This document shows positions 17,702 through 26,904 of a stretch of 64,000 nucleotides of DNA, in pieces. The first letter of the stretch is position 1; each line of letters starts with the position of its first letter. The translations under genes were made by a program, and so were the position numbers. This DNA comes from Paenibacillus sp. FSL K6-3182 (GTDB lineage Bacteria > Bacillota > Bacilli > Paenibacillales > Paenibacillaceae), in contig NZ_CP150265.1 in the NCBI RefSeq assembly GCF_037976325.1, forward strand, positions 7,319,501 through 7,383,500, in the 5' to 3' direction. Below the pieces are notes generated by a model, which was given only the letters and a program-made list of their open reading frames with translations, did no database searches and had not been told where the DNA came from.

Positions 17702-18645
17702 TTGTCCTCCTCCAATACTCTTACTTCAAATGGTGACAATAATTGCTCAATTTGCGTACGATGCTCCTCATACCATTCCGGCAGCATCAGCTTTTCACCG
17801 AGATGCTCCGGCTCTTCATCACGAGCAAAGCCCGGTGGATCTGTAGCAATCTCGAATAAAATGCCGCCGGCTTCACGGAAATAGATCGCGTTAAAATATT
17901 GGCGATCCACGATCGGAGTAGGCTGGAAGCCATGGCTCTCAACGTGGCTTCTCCATAGCGCGTGCTCCGCGTCGTCTTTTGCCCGCCAAGCGATATGATG
18001 GACGGTGCCAGCTCCTCCATGTCCGTGCTCCATATCCTCTACATTGATGTCAATTAGATTGCCCAGATCACCTGTTGCTTTAAAACGAGCATAACCTTCA
18101 TCTTCCCCGACTTTCTCCAGTCCCATCACGTTAACAAGGAGCTCCGCGGTTTTAGCCGAAGCCGTCGTATATAATACGGCACCGCCAAAGCCCTTAATCG
18201 CTTGCTGCGCCGGAACGCCGCCAAACGACCATTTACTGTCCTCTCCTTGTTCCCTAGCTACGATCTCAAGCTTTAAGCCATCAGGATCTTCGAATTGCAA
18301 ATACTGCTCTCCAAATCTTGATGTTTGAGCAAAATCCACATTAAGCTTAGCTAGACGCTCTTTCCAAAAACCGAATGCACCTGCGGGAACTACATAAGTG
18401 GTTATACCCACCTGGCCCCCGCCTATTTTGCCTTTGCGTGAATTCTCCCAAGGAAAAAACGTAATAATAGTGCCTGGACTTCCGATCTCATTGCCAAAAT
18501 ATAAATGATAAACCTCTGGCGCATCAAAGTTAATCGTCTTCTTAATCAACCTTAGACCTAATACGCCTGAATAAAAATCTGCCGTCGTCTGAGCGTTTCT
18601 AACAAAAGCAGTTATATGGTGAATACCAGCTGTTTGATTTGTCAT
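17698..18645 (-). CDS. mhqO: MhqO-like ring-cleaving dioxygenase
   Basis: 315-aa extradiol-type dioxygenase built of two VOC halves: residues 1-140 open with GIHHITAFVRNAQTTADFYSGVLG (metal ligand His9/His10) and residues 150-315 with GTVHHIAWRAKDDAEHALW (His ligand) and FEIATDPPGFARDE (Glu ligand), so the 2-His-1-Glu iron site is present. It probably opens hydroquinone or catechol rings in the cytosol. AAGGAG precedes the start; 4-base overlap with mhqD implies coupled translation. Confidence 0.87.
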   Translation of the reverse strand: MTNQTAGIHHITAFVRNAQTTADFYSGVLGLRLIKKTINFDAPEVYHLYFGNEIGSPGTIITFFPWENSRKGKIGGGQVGITTYVVPAGAFGFWKERLAKLNVDFAQTSRFGEQYLQFEDPDGLKLEIVAREQGEDSKWSFGGVPAQQAIKGFGGAVLYTTASAKTAELLVNVMGLEKVGEDEGYARFKATGDLGNLIDINVEDMEHGHGGAGTVHHIAWRAKDDAEHALWRSHVESHGFQPTPIVDRQYFNAIYFREAGGILFEIATDPPGFARDEEPEHLGEKLMLPEWYEEHRTQIEQLLSPFEVRVLEEDK

Positions 18646-18706
18646 GGTAATGACACTCCTTATTTTATAGGAATATGAAAAGCAACGTAACTAACTCCAC
18701 TTCTGA

Positions 18707-19108
18707 TTAGCCAATAAGCGCATCAATGGAATATTCACCAGCACCTGTTAATGCGATGCCTATAGCAATGGCTACGAGAACAAGATTATATTCATAACCG
18801 TTTGCGGTTGCCCATATTCCGTTAGGACCATGTACTTTCACAATAGCACCAAGCATAGTAAGCACGATCAATACCGCAGCAAGAGGTGTAAGAAGACCAG
18901 CGACGAATAATAGGCCGCCGATCAGTTCCATCAATCCAGCGGCAACAGCCATAGCAACCCCTGGCTTAATGCCAATCGACTCCATCCAGCCGCCTGTTCC
19001 CTTTGGCCCATAACCGCCAAACCAGCCAAACAGCTTTTGTGCACCATGCCCCACGAACAACAGACCTACAACGACACGAACAACCAATAATCCCAATGCA
19101 ATACTCAA
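18707..19108 (-). CDS. mhqP: MhqP-like DoxX family membrane protein
   Basis: 133-aa DoxX/SURF4-type protein with four membrane helices; VGHGAQKLFGWFGGYGPKGTGGWMESIG after helix I is the family mark. DoxX proteins are tied to quinone or thiol redox at the membrane. I choose TTG at 19108 because GGAGGAG sits exactly 6 bases before it; an ATG at 19123 begins inside that ribosome site and has none of its own. First gene of the mhqP-mhqO-mhqD-flavin reductase cluster, with an MhqR-like palindrome 75-92 bases upstream. Confidence 0.85.
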   Translation of the reverse strand: MSIALGLLVVRVVVGLLFVGHGAQKLFGWFGGYGPKGTGGWMESIGIKPGVAMAVAAGLMELIGGLLFVAGLLTPLAAVLIVLTMLGAIVKVHGPNGIWATANGYEYNLVLVAIAIGIALTGAGEYSIDALIG

Positions 19109-19182
19109 TGTAAACTCCTCCATTTTGTTTATAATGTTTAAACTACTGCTTGCACCACAGCTCTTTTTGCCACAATTTAAAG

Positions 19183-19200
19183 AATCTCTAACTTAAGATA
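19183..19200. promoter_or_regulatory. MhqR-like operator upstream of mhqP
   Basis: AATCTCTAACTTAAGATA matches 13 of 18 positions of the TATCTCGAATTCGAGATA palindrome as I recall it for MhqR of B. subtilis. Position fits repression of the mhqPOD cluster. Confidence 0.55.
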
Positions 19201-19301
19201 TATGATGTGCATAAATGATCGCTGCTACCCTATAACAGCCATCATTGATATGCAACAAACGCTTGCGCGCGTGATTTTACCTTTACAGCTAGTTAAACCC
19301 G

Positions 19302-19748
19302 CTACTTGTAGTGCTCCTGAGCAAACTTTCCTAGCTTCTTGAGCAGCTTGCTTGCCAATTGCTTCTCTTCTGTTGTCAGCCCATTTACCGCTTGCTTGAT
19401 CGCGTCTTCGTGAGCAGGAAATACATCCTCTACGAACTGTTTGCCATCATCGGTTAGTTCTGCATAAATGAGGCGCCTATCCGTAGTCGAAGCTCTCCGG
19501 CGTACCATTTGCTTCTTCTCCAGCTTATCCACGACATAAGTAATGTTGCCGCTGCTCATAAGCACTTTCTCACCGATTTGCTGCAATGGCTGCGGTCCGC
19601 GGTGGTAGAGTAATTCAAGCACTCCAAATTCCGTGCGGTTCAAGCCGTTTTTACGAATATCACGATCCGCATGGGCATTCACCCATTGGCTCGCTCTAGA
19701 CAGCGCAATGAAGAGATCTAATGAATCATTTTGTTTTTCATTTGCCAT
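19302..19748 (-). CDS. mhqR: MhqR-like MarR family regulator
   Basis: 148-aa MarR-type repressor. Winged helix at about residues 45-105 (FGVLELLYHRGPQPLQQIGEKVLMSSGNITYVVDKLEKKQMVRRRASTTDRR) between dimerisation helices. It lies next to mhqP-like, mhqO-like and mhqD-like genes, which MhqR represses in B. subtilis until quinones disable it. Start ATG 19748 has AGGGGAG 9 bases upstream; the frame opens three codons earlier at a GTG inside that site. A palindrome at 19790-19807, just upstream, suggests autoregulation. Confidence 0.83.
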   Translation of the reverse strand: MANEKQNDSLDLFIALSRASQWVNAHADRDIRKNGLNRTEFGVLELLYHRGPQPLQQIGEKVLMSSGNITYVVDKLEKKQMVRRRASTTDRRLIYAELTDDGKQFVEDVFPAHEDAIKQAVNGLTTEEKQLASKLLKKLGKFAQEHYK

Positions 19749-19789
19749 GATGATCACTCCCCTCTGCGCCGTTTTATCTTTAATTAATT

Positions 19790-19807
19790 TATCTTGATTT
19801 AAAGATA
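19790..19807. promoter_or_regulatory. MhqR-like operator upstream of mhqR
   Basis: TATCTTGATTTAAAGATA, an imperfect palindrome with 14 of 18 matches to the recalled MhqR box and similar to the copy at 19183-19200. It is 42 bases before the mhqR start. Confidence 0.55.
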
Positions 19808-19877
19808 ATACATTTTGAAACAGTTGTCAACGCTTATGTCGAATCTTTTTGATTAGGCCATAACAGACATGCTTCTC

Positions 19878-19916
19878 AAAAAATAAAACGGCTTGAGATT
19901 TCACCTCAAACCGTTC
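19878..19916 (-). terminator. Terminator after the LacI-family gene
   Basis: On the minus strand AACGGTTTGAG / CTCAAGCCGTT with loop GTGAAAT then TTTATTTTTTG. Confidence 0.85.
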
Positions 19917-19935
19917 CGCCGTCGATGGCTTCCAT

Positions 19936-20919
19936 TTAGCTTTCTTTGGCCGACCTGACCGAATTCCCTTTAATAAGAGAAACATAAATCCGTTCATGTT
20001 CCACTTCGTCGCCGCTGATCAGCTTGATCAGCTGTTCGGCAGCAAGAGCCCCCCATTTGCGCTTGGAATAATCAATCGTAGACAAGCGCGGCTGAGTGTA
20101 AGAAGCCAGCTCCATATTATCAAACCCAACGATATGAATATGTTCACCGATCCGAATATCAGGATGATGCGCCGCCAAATAATTGAACATACCGATAGCC
20201 ATCTCATCGTTGAAGCAAAACACTGCCGCAGCCGTGCCGCTGTTCTCAGCTATGATTGACGCTGCAGCCTGCTCCCCAGCCGATTTATTGAAATCTCCTT
20301 CAATTACAGTCAGCTTAACGCCAGCGGATCGTTCCACCGCTTGCGTAACAGCTTGCAGCCTCTGCCTTGAATCATAAGAGCCGCTAGGGCCAGTCACTAC
20401 ATAAAGCGTCCGATGGCCTTGCTCGATCAAATATTCGGCTGCCAACCTCGCCCCTGCTTTGTTATCGAGCAGCACTTGATTGATGTTCGAATGCTGCAGT
20501 TCACGATCCAGCACGACAAGCTTATGTCCGCGCTCCGCGTAGCTCAGCAGCTCAGTGCTGCCAAACGTCTCGTCCAGTATAATCGCTCCATCAATCATTC
20601 GCTCGGGCAGCATCCGATGAGATTGCTTACCGCTGCACACGATCAGATCATAGCCCTTTTCCGATAAAATCTCCTTTGTTCCTTGCAAGAGATCGCCGTA
20701 GAATGCGCCGCTGAAGTCGGTAAGAAAGACACCGATAATTTTTGTTTCTCTCGTCTTGAGCGACCTTGCAGCAGCGTTCGGGATGTAGTTCAATTCCTTG
20801 GCAACAGCCAAAATTCTTGCTGTCGTCTCATCCGTCACCTTGGGGCTGCCGTTAAGCGCGTAAGATACCGTCGAGATCGAGACCCCCGCTTGTTTAGCGA
20901 TATCCTTAATACTAACCAC
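19936..20919 (-). CDS. LacI family transcriptional regulator
   Basis: 327-aa repressor. N-terminal helix-turn-helix and hinge (SIKDIAKQAGVSISTVSYALNGSPKVTDETTARILAVAKELNYIPNAAARSLK) then a periplasmic-binding-protein-like sensor domain ending in VGFDNMELASYTQPRLSTIDY. It is the third gene after GH3 and GH94 enzymes on the same strand, 78 bases past the GH94 stop with a hairpin between. Likely controls the beta-glucan locus through the GAAACGTTTC palindromes at 26676-26914, whose central CG is what LacI-family hinge helices recognise. Its inducer would be a glucan oligosaccharide; both points are inference. Confidence 0.88.
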   Translation of the reverse strand: MVSIKDIAKQAGVSISTVSYALNGSPKVTDETTARILAVAKELNYIPNAAARSLKTRETKIIGVFLTDFSGAFYGDLLQGTKEILSEKGYDLIVCSGKQSHRMLPERMIDGAIILDETFGSTELLSYAERGHKLVVLDRELQHSNINQVLLDNKAGARLAAEYLIEQGHRTLYVVTGPSGSYDSRQRLQAVTQAVERSAGVKLTVIEGDFNKSAGEQAAASIIAENSGTAAAVFCFNDEMAIGMFNYLAAHHPDIRIGEHIHIVGFDNMELASYTQPRLSTIDYSKRKWGALAAEQLIKLISGDEVEHERIYVSLIKGNSVRSAKES

Positions 20920-20960
20920 AGCATTCGCTCCTATCTTTCATTGTTCCTTCACTATATCAC

Positions 20961-20993
20961 AAAGACTGGCGGTTCTTGGAGACCGCCAGTCTG
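20961..20993 (-). terminator. Hairpin between GH94 gene and lacI-type gene
   Basis: Perfect 11-bp stem AGACTGGCGGT / ACCGCCAGTCT directly after the GH94 stop. The following minus-strand run (TTGTGATA) is T-poor, so it may attenuate or stabilise mRNA and not stop transcription fully. Confidence 0.6.
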
Positions 20994-20997
20994 CTTC

Positions 20998-23900
20998 TTA
21001 CATAAATATTTCGATTCGGTTGGATTCCGATTGAAGATTAGCTTTCAATTGTTCTTCGGAAATTTGTACTCCACCTACACGATAACGGTTAGCTGAAGGC
21101 TTCCCTTCCGCTTCCTTACCGTTAATGATGACCTTCGTTACCTGTCCTGCATCGCTAAGGCGATAAACAAAAGTAATCGGCAAGCCGTTCCACATGAAAT
21201 CGAATTGCATGCCATCCAGCTTAGCTGGCAGAATCGGATCGATAACCAGATTGCCTTCTGATTGTCGGATACCGAGGGCATTCGAAATCAATTGGTTCAT
21301 ATAGATTCCGGGACCGCTCGAATAAATTCTCCAGCCGCCCTTAACAGGTACAGTTCCTTCACGAAGCTCACCGAAACGCTCCTGCGCTTCATATCGGTTG
21401 TTGAACTTGCCGTCGGAGCTGCTGAAGTAAGAGTTGCTTTGACGCAGCTCTGCATTAGGTACAACATCACGCAATCCAACCGGATTAATCATGAGTAGAC
21501 CTTGCCATACTTCATCCGTCTTGCCCAGCTTCGCCATAGCTTCTACATAACGAATATGAGCATGAACATATTGGAGGCCGACTTCCCGGCCGAAATTAGA
21601 TGCCTGCTCTGCCCGCTTAAAGTTAGTGCTTACGCCGCCTGCATATTGTGCAGGACGGTTCATCAGCCGTACGCCATCTGGGCAATACAGCTGCTCTTTA
21701 ATAACACGGTAATGCTCAGCTGCTTGCTCCTCTGTAAGCAATTCGCTAATCATACTGCGTGTCATTGGAAGCAAGCGGTATTGAATGCCTGTAGTTGTGT
21801 CAGTCGGGTGAAGCATCAGCTTCGCATCGCCCGGCTCCTCCATGTATACAAAGCCAGGAATGACATCCTGTTGCAGCATATACTGATTAAAGTCCGCTTG
21901 AATAGCTGATGCAAGCTCCTTAAGCTCGGCTGCCTGCATCGCATCAACTTCCTCCAGCACGCGGCCAAACTGTGCGATAACCTGATACGTAAGCGCCACT
22001 GTCCAGCTGCTGATCATATATTGCTTAAGCTGTGCATTAGCCGGCTGCAGCGTATCATCCCAATCTCCGTCGCCATAGGAAGACAAATGCGTGTCGTGCA
22101 GGAAGTGGCTCTTCATATAGGCAATTTCCTTCATCGCATGGTCAAGCAGCGTCGCAGATTCTGTCGTGAATTCGCCTTTGTGACGGACCGTATAAGGAAC
22201 ACGCTCCTGCAAAATGCTATAGTCCTTTGTTGCTGACAAGTAGTCGCCAAGCACCTTCAGCGGCCAAACAATAATATCGCCATGGCTTTCTTCTTGTTGA
22301 ATGTGGAAATACTTGTCGAACATGAACCATTGCGGCCAATTTCCGTCATCCTCGTATTGATGGGAATAAACGGTCTTCAAGATTTCAGCAACCTGCTCGT
22401 ATTTGTTCATAGCCATGAAGTACTCCGTCGGTCCTTGGCAAACGTCGCGCGTTCCCCATGCTGCACCGCCGTATTGCTCCAAGCCATGAGGCACAGAGTA
22501 GTGAACGAGCATATTATGCGTATACCACCATGCCAATGCATTCACTTTATCCAGCTCAGCTGAAGCTGCTTCAGTACCCTCAGCGGATAAGCGGAAGCCA
22601 TTCATCACTTGACGGAAAAACTCACGGTAGCGCTCGATTTCAAGCTCTGCCTTCCGCTCTGACTGCGGCAATGCCTCGCCACGCAAGAGACCTTGCATCG
22701 TAATTGTCCATTCCGCACTTTGGCCAAGCTGCATCACCACAAGCGATGCTGAGCCTGATGCCGTACCGCTAACAAGCAAGCTTTCATCTCCTGCAGTCAT
22801 GTCTGCCCCGCTCACGAACATCCGATATTGCAGATTAGGGAAAATCGGAGCGCTGATAGAAGCTTGGTCAGCCTTGAAAGTAAACACGCCGTCCTCCAGC
22901 TCCATATGGAACGGAAGCTCGTATTCATTGTTATTCATGGATACTTGATTCGTAACTAAATAGCGGTAAGCCTGTCCTTTTTCCGAACGAAGGTGAAGGC
23001 GGACCTCAGGCGAATCAACCGTTGTATAATTTGTAATGATGATTGTGTCATCTGCTGTTTTGTAGAACCAACGAGCATAGTTAAAGCCGATCTCAAACAT
23101 CGAAGGCATAGTAAGAAGGCGGTATGAACCTTCCAACTCGACATAAATGCGTTGTCCAGATGTCTTTAAATTATTGAGCGCATTGCGCGCATTCGTAAAC
23201 AGCTTGTGGAAGCTGGTATTGCCTACTAGCAATTGTGAGTTGAAAATACCGTACATATAGGAAGTTGTCGTCATAACATCCTCTGTCATGCGGTCATTGC
23301 CGCCAGACATAAGAATATGACCGTGCGGACGCTCAACTAGCAGTTCCTTCTCCTTAAGCACAACATGCTCATGGCTCTCTGTAAAGAAAGACAGCAGCTT
23401 GCCGTCTTGCCATTCCTCCTGATGACGGTTAGGGAAATAAGCGTTAACTTCCTCCATCGTCATTGATGCCGTGCGTACTGGCGTTCCAATCGCATTTGCA
23501 ACCTCAGACTTAGCTACAGGTGTTGCCGCCGCAGCGAAGCCGGTCTCATTCGAACGCTCAACTTCTTCCCAAGCCTTCTGAATTTCAGCGCTGAACTCTA
23601 TTTCACTCACAGCTGATGGATGATCAGCCTTGAACATGCCGTAAAATACAAAGCGAGCTTTATCCTTCAACAAGACAGGCTCAGCTTGAAGCACCGCATA
23701 AGTGAATTCATATTGATATACCTCATTCGCTAGTTCAACCTTGCCAAGTGCTTCCGGCACGTCCGTTTCTTTATAGCTAAGACCAAAGAATTGGAATCCG
23801 TCCGTTGAGTAGCTGGCTGCTCCTGTTAGTGCACCGTGCTGCATGTAAGGAAATGATCCCTGCATCGGCTGATTCTGACGGAAGCAAAGAACATAACCCA

Positions 23901-24387
23901 GCTTCTCATCTTTAAAAGCTTTATGGTCAACGTACTGCGACATGTATGCTTCGTTCGACCGCACTGCGCCAATATCCGCGAGTCCAATATCTTGTCCATA
24001 AATGATGTCGATCTTCGCTTCTTTTCCTTGCGATTGTGCGGTTACATCCCAGAACCAGATGCCATGGTTCGTTAATGTGAAGACTACGCGATAGGCGATG
24101 CCATCAAATGCAGTCCCTTCCCATAGCAGACGACCATCCACCGCTGACATGCGGCTTGACGAATGAATCCCAAGCAAAGGCTCATAAGAAATTCCTTCTT
24201 CGGTATGCATGCGCAAGTAAAGATTGTTAAGCGAGCCATCTACATTGTTCGACACCACTTGATTCAGCATCGTTCCTTTATGGACAGCTTGCGCAAGGTC
24301 TCCGCTGCTTAAAAAATCAAACGTCAGCTCTCCTGCTTTTATTTGCAATTTATTCATCGCTTTCAACGCATTCACTATAGCTTCCAT
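20998..24387 (-). CDS. GH94 phosphorylase, probable 1,2-beta-oligoglucan phosphorylase
   Basis: 1129-aa cytosolic enzyme of glycoside hydrolase family 94. N-terminal beta-sandwich domains (about 1-560) precede an (alpha/alpha)6 barrel (about 600-1040). The barrel holds GGAAWGTRDVCQGPTEY, YEDDGNWPQW, SHGDIIVWPL and GDGDWDD at residues 772-778, where family members have the general-acid aspartate. No signal peptide. The length, long N-terminus and company (GH3, LacI, sugar ABC importer) match 1,2-beta-oligoglucan phosphorylase (SOGP) of Listeria innocua, which splits sophorooligosaccharides with phosphate to give glucose 1-phosphate. Other GH94 activities are possible but less likely. Starts 18 bases after the GH3 stop; the ribosome site is weak, and an ATG at 24357 is an alternative start. 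Confidence 0.85.
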   Translation of the reverse strand: MEAIVNALKAMNKLQIKAGELTFDFLSSGDLAQAVHKGTMLNQVVSNNVDGSLNNLYLRMHTEEGISYEPLLGIHSSSRMSAVDGRLLWEGTAFDGIAYRVVFTLTNHGIWFWDVTAQSQGKEAKIDIIYGQDIGLADIGAVRSNEAYMSQYVDHKAFKDEKLGYVLCFRQNQPMQGSFPYMQHGALTGAASYSTDGFQFFGLSYKETDVPEALGKVELANEVYQYEFTYAVLQAEPVLLKDKARFVFYGMFKADHPSAVSEIEFSAEIQKAWEEVERSNETGFAAAATPVAKSEVANAIGTPVRTASMTMEEVNAYFPNRHQEEWQDGKLLSFFTESHEHVVLKEKELLVERPHGHILMSGGNDRMTEDVMTTTSYMYGIFNSQLLVGNTSFHKLFTNARNALNNLKTSGQRIYVELEGSYRLLTMPSMFEIGFNYARWFYKTADDTIIITNYTTVDSPEVRLHLRSEKGQAYRYLVTNQVSMNNNEYELPFHMELEDGVFTFKADQASISAPIFPNLQYRMFVSGADMTAGDESLLVSGTASGSASLVVMQLGQSAEWTITMQGLLRGEALPQSERKAELEIERYREFFRQVMNGFRLSAEGTEAASAELDKVNALAWWYTHNMLVHYSVPHGLEQYGGAAWGTRDVCQGPTEYFMAMNKYEQVAEILKTVYSHQYEDDGNWPQWFMFDKYFHIQQEESHGDIIVWPLKVLGDYLSATKDYSILQERVPYTVRHKGEFTTESATLLDHAMKEIAYMKSHFLHDTHLSSYGDGDWDDTLQPANAQLKQYMISSWTVALTYQVIAQFGRVLEEVDAMQAAELKELASAIQADFNQYMLQQDVIPGFVYMEEPGDAKLMLHPTDTTTGIQYRLLPMTRSMISELLTEEQAAEHYRVIKEQLYCPDGVRLMNRPAQYAGGVSTNFKRAEQASNFGREVGLQYVHAHIRYVEAMAKLGKTDEVWQGLLMINPVGLRDVVPNAELRQSNSYFSSSDGKFNNRYEAQERFGELREGTVPVKGGWRIYSSGPGIYMNQLISNALGIRQSEGNLVIDPILPAKLDGMQFDFMWNGLPITFVYRLSDAGQVTKVIINGKEAEGKPSANRYRVGGVQISEEQLKANLQSESNRIEIFM

Positions 24388-24405
24388 CTTCTTCTCACTG
24401 CCTTT

Positions 24406-26562
24406 CTATTTGCTTAGTTTGAATTTAAGCGTTTCTACATCACGGCTGTTTGGCCCAATGTACAGTTCAAAGTCACCAGGGTCGCTTGTGAAGGTTAGAT
24501 CAGCATGATAATAACGCAGCTGTTTTTCCTCCAGCGTAAACGAGATTTCTTTGCTCTCTCCTGGCTGCAGCATCACCTTGCGGAATGCCTTTAGCTCTTG
24601 TAACGGACGGACAACATCCCCCGCCATGTCGCGTACATACAGCTGTACGGTTTCCTCACCAGCGCGAGCCCCAGTGTTCGTTACTGTGATGTTTACATGC
24701 AATGGCTTAGAAGCACTCATCGTATCCATCGCCATCTTCGCTCCGCTGTAGGTAAAGGTTGTATAACCAAGCCCATAACCAAACGGCAGCAGCGGCTCAT
24801 TCGGAACATCCAAGTATTGAGATACGTATTTCACCTGCGCATCAGGTGCGCCCTGCGGCCTTCCCGTATTGAACCGGTTATAGTAAACCGGCACTTGGCC
24901 TACGGAATAAGGGAACGACATCGACAGCCGCCCTGTCGGTTCCGACTCGCCAAACAATAATTCCGCGATGGCAGCGCCGCCTTCGGTACCTGGGAACCAC
25001 GCCTCTAATACAGCATCCGATTGATCAATTACACCGTGCAGATCAAGCGGTCTTCCGTTGAATAGGACAGTCACCATCGGCTTGCCTAGCTGTTTCAGCT
25101 GAGCGATTAGCTCAAGCTGTACCTGCGGCAATCTAATATTCGACCGGCTAGCCGCTTCCCCGCTCATATCCGAATGCTCACCTAAAGCAAGCACCACGAT
25201 ATCTGCATCTTTAGCTGCAGCATATGCCGCTTGCCACTGCGCATCCGTTGCGTCTTCAATACCGCAGCCTTCTGTCACAGACAACAATGATGCATCTACT
25301 TTGCTTGCGATGCCTGTTGCTAGTTGAACCGCCTCTTCCTTGGAGCCAAGCCAAGACCAAGGCCCAAGAATATCGCCGCTAGCCGCGAAAGGACCAATCA
25401 ACGCAATTTTCTGCTCGCGACCAAGCGGAAGAACGCCATCATTTTTTACGAGGACACAGGATTTAAGAGCCAGCTCACGCGCAGCCTTGCGATGTGCTGC
25501 TGAGCCTACAATTTCCTGCTCACGCTCTTCATTCGCACCACGATACGGTTGATCGAACAAGCCCAGCTTCTGCTTCAGCTCCAGAATGCGAAGTACAGCT
25601 TCGTCGATCAAAGCAACATCGATTTCATTCTCCTCAACAAGCCGCTGCAAATGATCCGTGTAACAGGTCGTCATCATTTCAATATCGACGCCGGCTTTGA
25701 TCGCCTTCATTGCCGCTTCTGACTCATCTGCTGCAACACCGTGCGGGATCAGCTCTTTTACTGCGCCCCAATCGGAGATCAGCACACCGTCAAACGCCCA
25801 TTCGCCGCGAAGAAGATCACGCATCAGCCACTTGTTTCCTGAAGCTGGAATGCCATCCACTGTATTGAATGCCGTCATGACCATTTCGCAGCCTTCATCC
25901 AGCGCCGCTTTATATGCAGGCAAATAAAACTCGCGAAGCTGACGCTCGGACAAATCAACCGTGTTATAGTCGCGTCCACCTTCTGCAGCTCCATATGCGG
26001 CAAAGTGTTTCACGCATGCTGCCACGCGGTTAATATCATTTGCAAGGTCTTTTCCTTGGAAGCCTCTTACGAAGGCTCTGGCGAATTCACTGTTCAAATA
26101 CGGGTCCTCGCCAGTCGATTCCATGACTCGGCCCCATCTTGGGTCCCTTACGAGATCGACCATCGGAGCGAACGTAACGTGTACACCTGCCGCAGCAGCT
26201 TCCTTAGCAGCGATCTCGGCACTTTGTTCCGCCAGTTCCATATCCCATGAGCAGCCGATTGCCAGCGGTACAGGAAAGATCGTTTTGTAGCCATGGACGA
26301 TATCCGCCATCACTAGAAGCGGAATGCCTAAGCGGTTGTTCGCCAAATGCTGCTTCTGTATGTTAATGACTTCCCTCGCTCCTGTTAAGCCAAGCACGGA
26401 GCCTGTATTGCGAACCGTTTCTTCCGTTACGCCCATTTCAGCCATCGGTCCGGTAATCTGTCCATCCGCGCCTTCAAAGAATGGCGTCGCCAGCTGCAGC
26501 AGCTGCCCGATCTTCTCCTCGAGCGTCATGAGCTTTAGAAGAGCCGCAGGTTGCTTTTCCAT
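24406..26562 (-). CDS. GH3 beta-glucosidase
   Basis: 718-aa cytosolic beta-glucosidase. The TIM barrel and alpha/beta sandwich carry DLVRDPRWGRVMESTGEDPYLN, KHFAAYGAAEGGRDYN and VLISDWGAV with the nucleophile at Asp264; a C-terminal fibronectin-III-like domain (about 620-718) ends the protein. No signal peptide, so substrates must be imported. Beside the GH94 phosphorylase it would hydrolyse short beta-1,2-gluco-oligosaccharides such as sophorose, as the neighbouring GH3 enzyme does in L. innocua. Start ATG 26562 has AGGAGG 9 bases upstream; the longer frame from 26589 begins upstream of that site. Confidence 0.9.
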   Translation of the reverse strand: MEKQPAALLKLMTLEEKIGQLLQLATPFFEGADGQITGPMAEMGVTEETVRNTGSVLGLTGAREVINIQKQHLANNRLGIPLLVMADIVHGYKTIFPVPLAIGCSWDMELAEQSAEIAAKEAAAAGVHVTFAPMVDLVRDPRWGRVMESTGEDPYLNSEFARAFVRGFQGKDLANDINRVAACVKHFAAYGAAEGGRDYNTVDLSERQLREFYLPAYKAALDEGCEMVMTAFNTVDGIPASGNKWLMRDLLRGEWAFDGVLISDWGAVKELIPHGVAADESEAAMKAIKAGVDIEMMTTCYTDHLQRLVEENEIDVALIDEAVLRILELKQKLGLFDQPYRGANEEREQEIVGSAAHRKAARELALKSCVLVKNDGVLPLGREQKIALIGPFAASGDILGPWSWLGSKEEAVQLATGIASKVDASLLSVTEGCGIEDATDAQWQAAYAAAKDADIVVLALGEHSDMSGEAASRSNIRLPQVQLELIAQLKQLGKPMVTVLFNGRPLDLHGVIDQSDAVLEAWFPGTEGGAAIAELLFGESEPTGRLSMSFPYSVGQVPVYYNRFNTGRPQGAPDAQVKYVSQYLDVPNEPLLPFGYGLGYTTFTYSGAKMAMDTMSASKPLHVNITVTNTGARAGEETVQLYVRDMAGDVVRPLQELKAFRKVMLQPGESKEISFTLEEKQLRYYHADLTFTSDPGDFELYIGPNSRDVETLKFKLSK

Positions 26563-26675
26563 ATCCGTGTTCCTCCTCGTAATAGCCAATCAAATTTATC
26601 GTTCTTATCGTTAATGTTTACAGGTCCTTCTGTCTTTACCACGCTTATGTCTTATGGCCAATAATTATAACAATC

Positions 26676-26685
26676 GAAACGTTTC
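26676..26685. promoter_or_regulatory. LacI-type operator O1
   Basis: Perfect palindrome GAAACGTTTC, about 20 bases downstream of the -10 box of the minus-strand GH3 promoter, where a bound repressor would block transcription. CcpA cre elements share the AAnCGnTT core and cannot be excluded. Confidence 0.65.
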
Positions 26686-26703
26686 TATTTACTCCTAATT
26701 TGG

Positions 26704-26732
26704 ATTATAAACAATTCAAAAAGAGCCGTCAA
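26704..26732 (-). promoter_or_regulatory. Sigma-A promoter for GH3-GH94-lacI operon
   Basis: On the minus strand TTGACG (26727-26732), a 17-base spacer, and TATAAT (26704-26709). The leader to the GH3 ATG is about 135 bases. Confidence 0.75.
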
Positions 26733-26752
26733 TTGCTGTTTCATCTTTAATA

Positions 26753-26762
26753 GAAACGTTTA
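26753..26762. promoter_or_regulatory. LacI-type operator O2 (imperfect)
   Basis: GAAACGTTTA, nine of ten positions of the palindrome, between the two divergent promoters. Confidence 0.5.
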
Positions 26763-26803
26763 TATCACTAATATGAGACTATTTTCCTGAATTAAAAAAA
26801 CGC

Positions 26804-26832
26804 TTGAACCCGTCAAAACTTTGATCTATAAT
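26804..26832 (+). promoter_or_regulatory. Sigma-A promoter for the sugar ABC importer operon
   Basis: TTGAAC (26804-26809), a 17-base spacer, and perfect TATAAT (26827-26832). The leader to the binding-protein ATG would be about 265 bases. Confidence 0.78.
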
Positions 26833-26836
26833 GATG

Positions 26837-26850
26837 TCGAAACGTTTCGA
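26837..26850. promoter_or_regulatory. LacI-type operator O3
   Basis: Perfect 14-bp palindrome TCGAAACGTTTCGA starting four bases after the importer -10 box, covering the predicted transcription start. Confidence 0.72.
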
Positions 26851-26904
26851 ATCAATAAGCAGGTCTGGTTCTAAAGTTGTAAACGGTAATATATTTTGTT
26901 TATA

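Noticed and set aside
20961..20993. Full terminator isolating the lacI-type gene from the GH94 operon
   Set aside because: The stem is strong but the following run has few T residues, so read-through is likely; listed as an uncertain hairpin.
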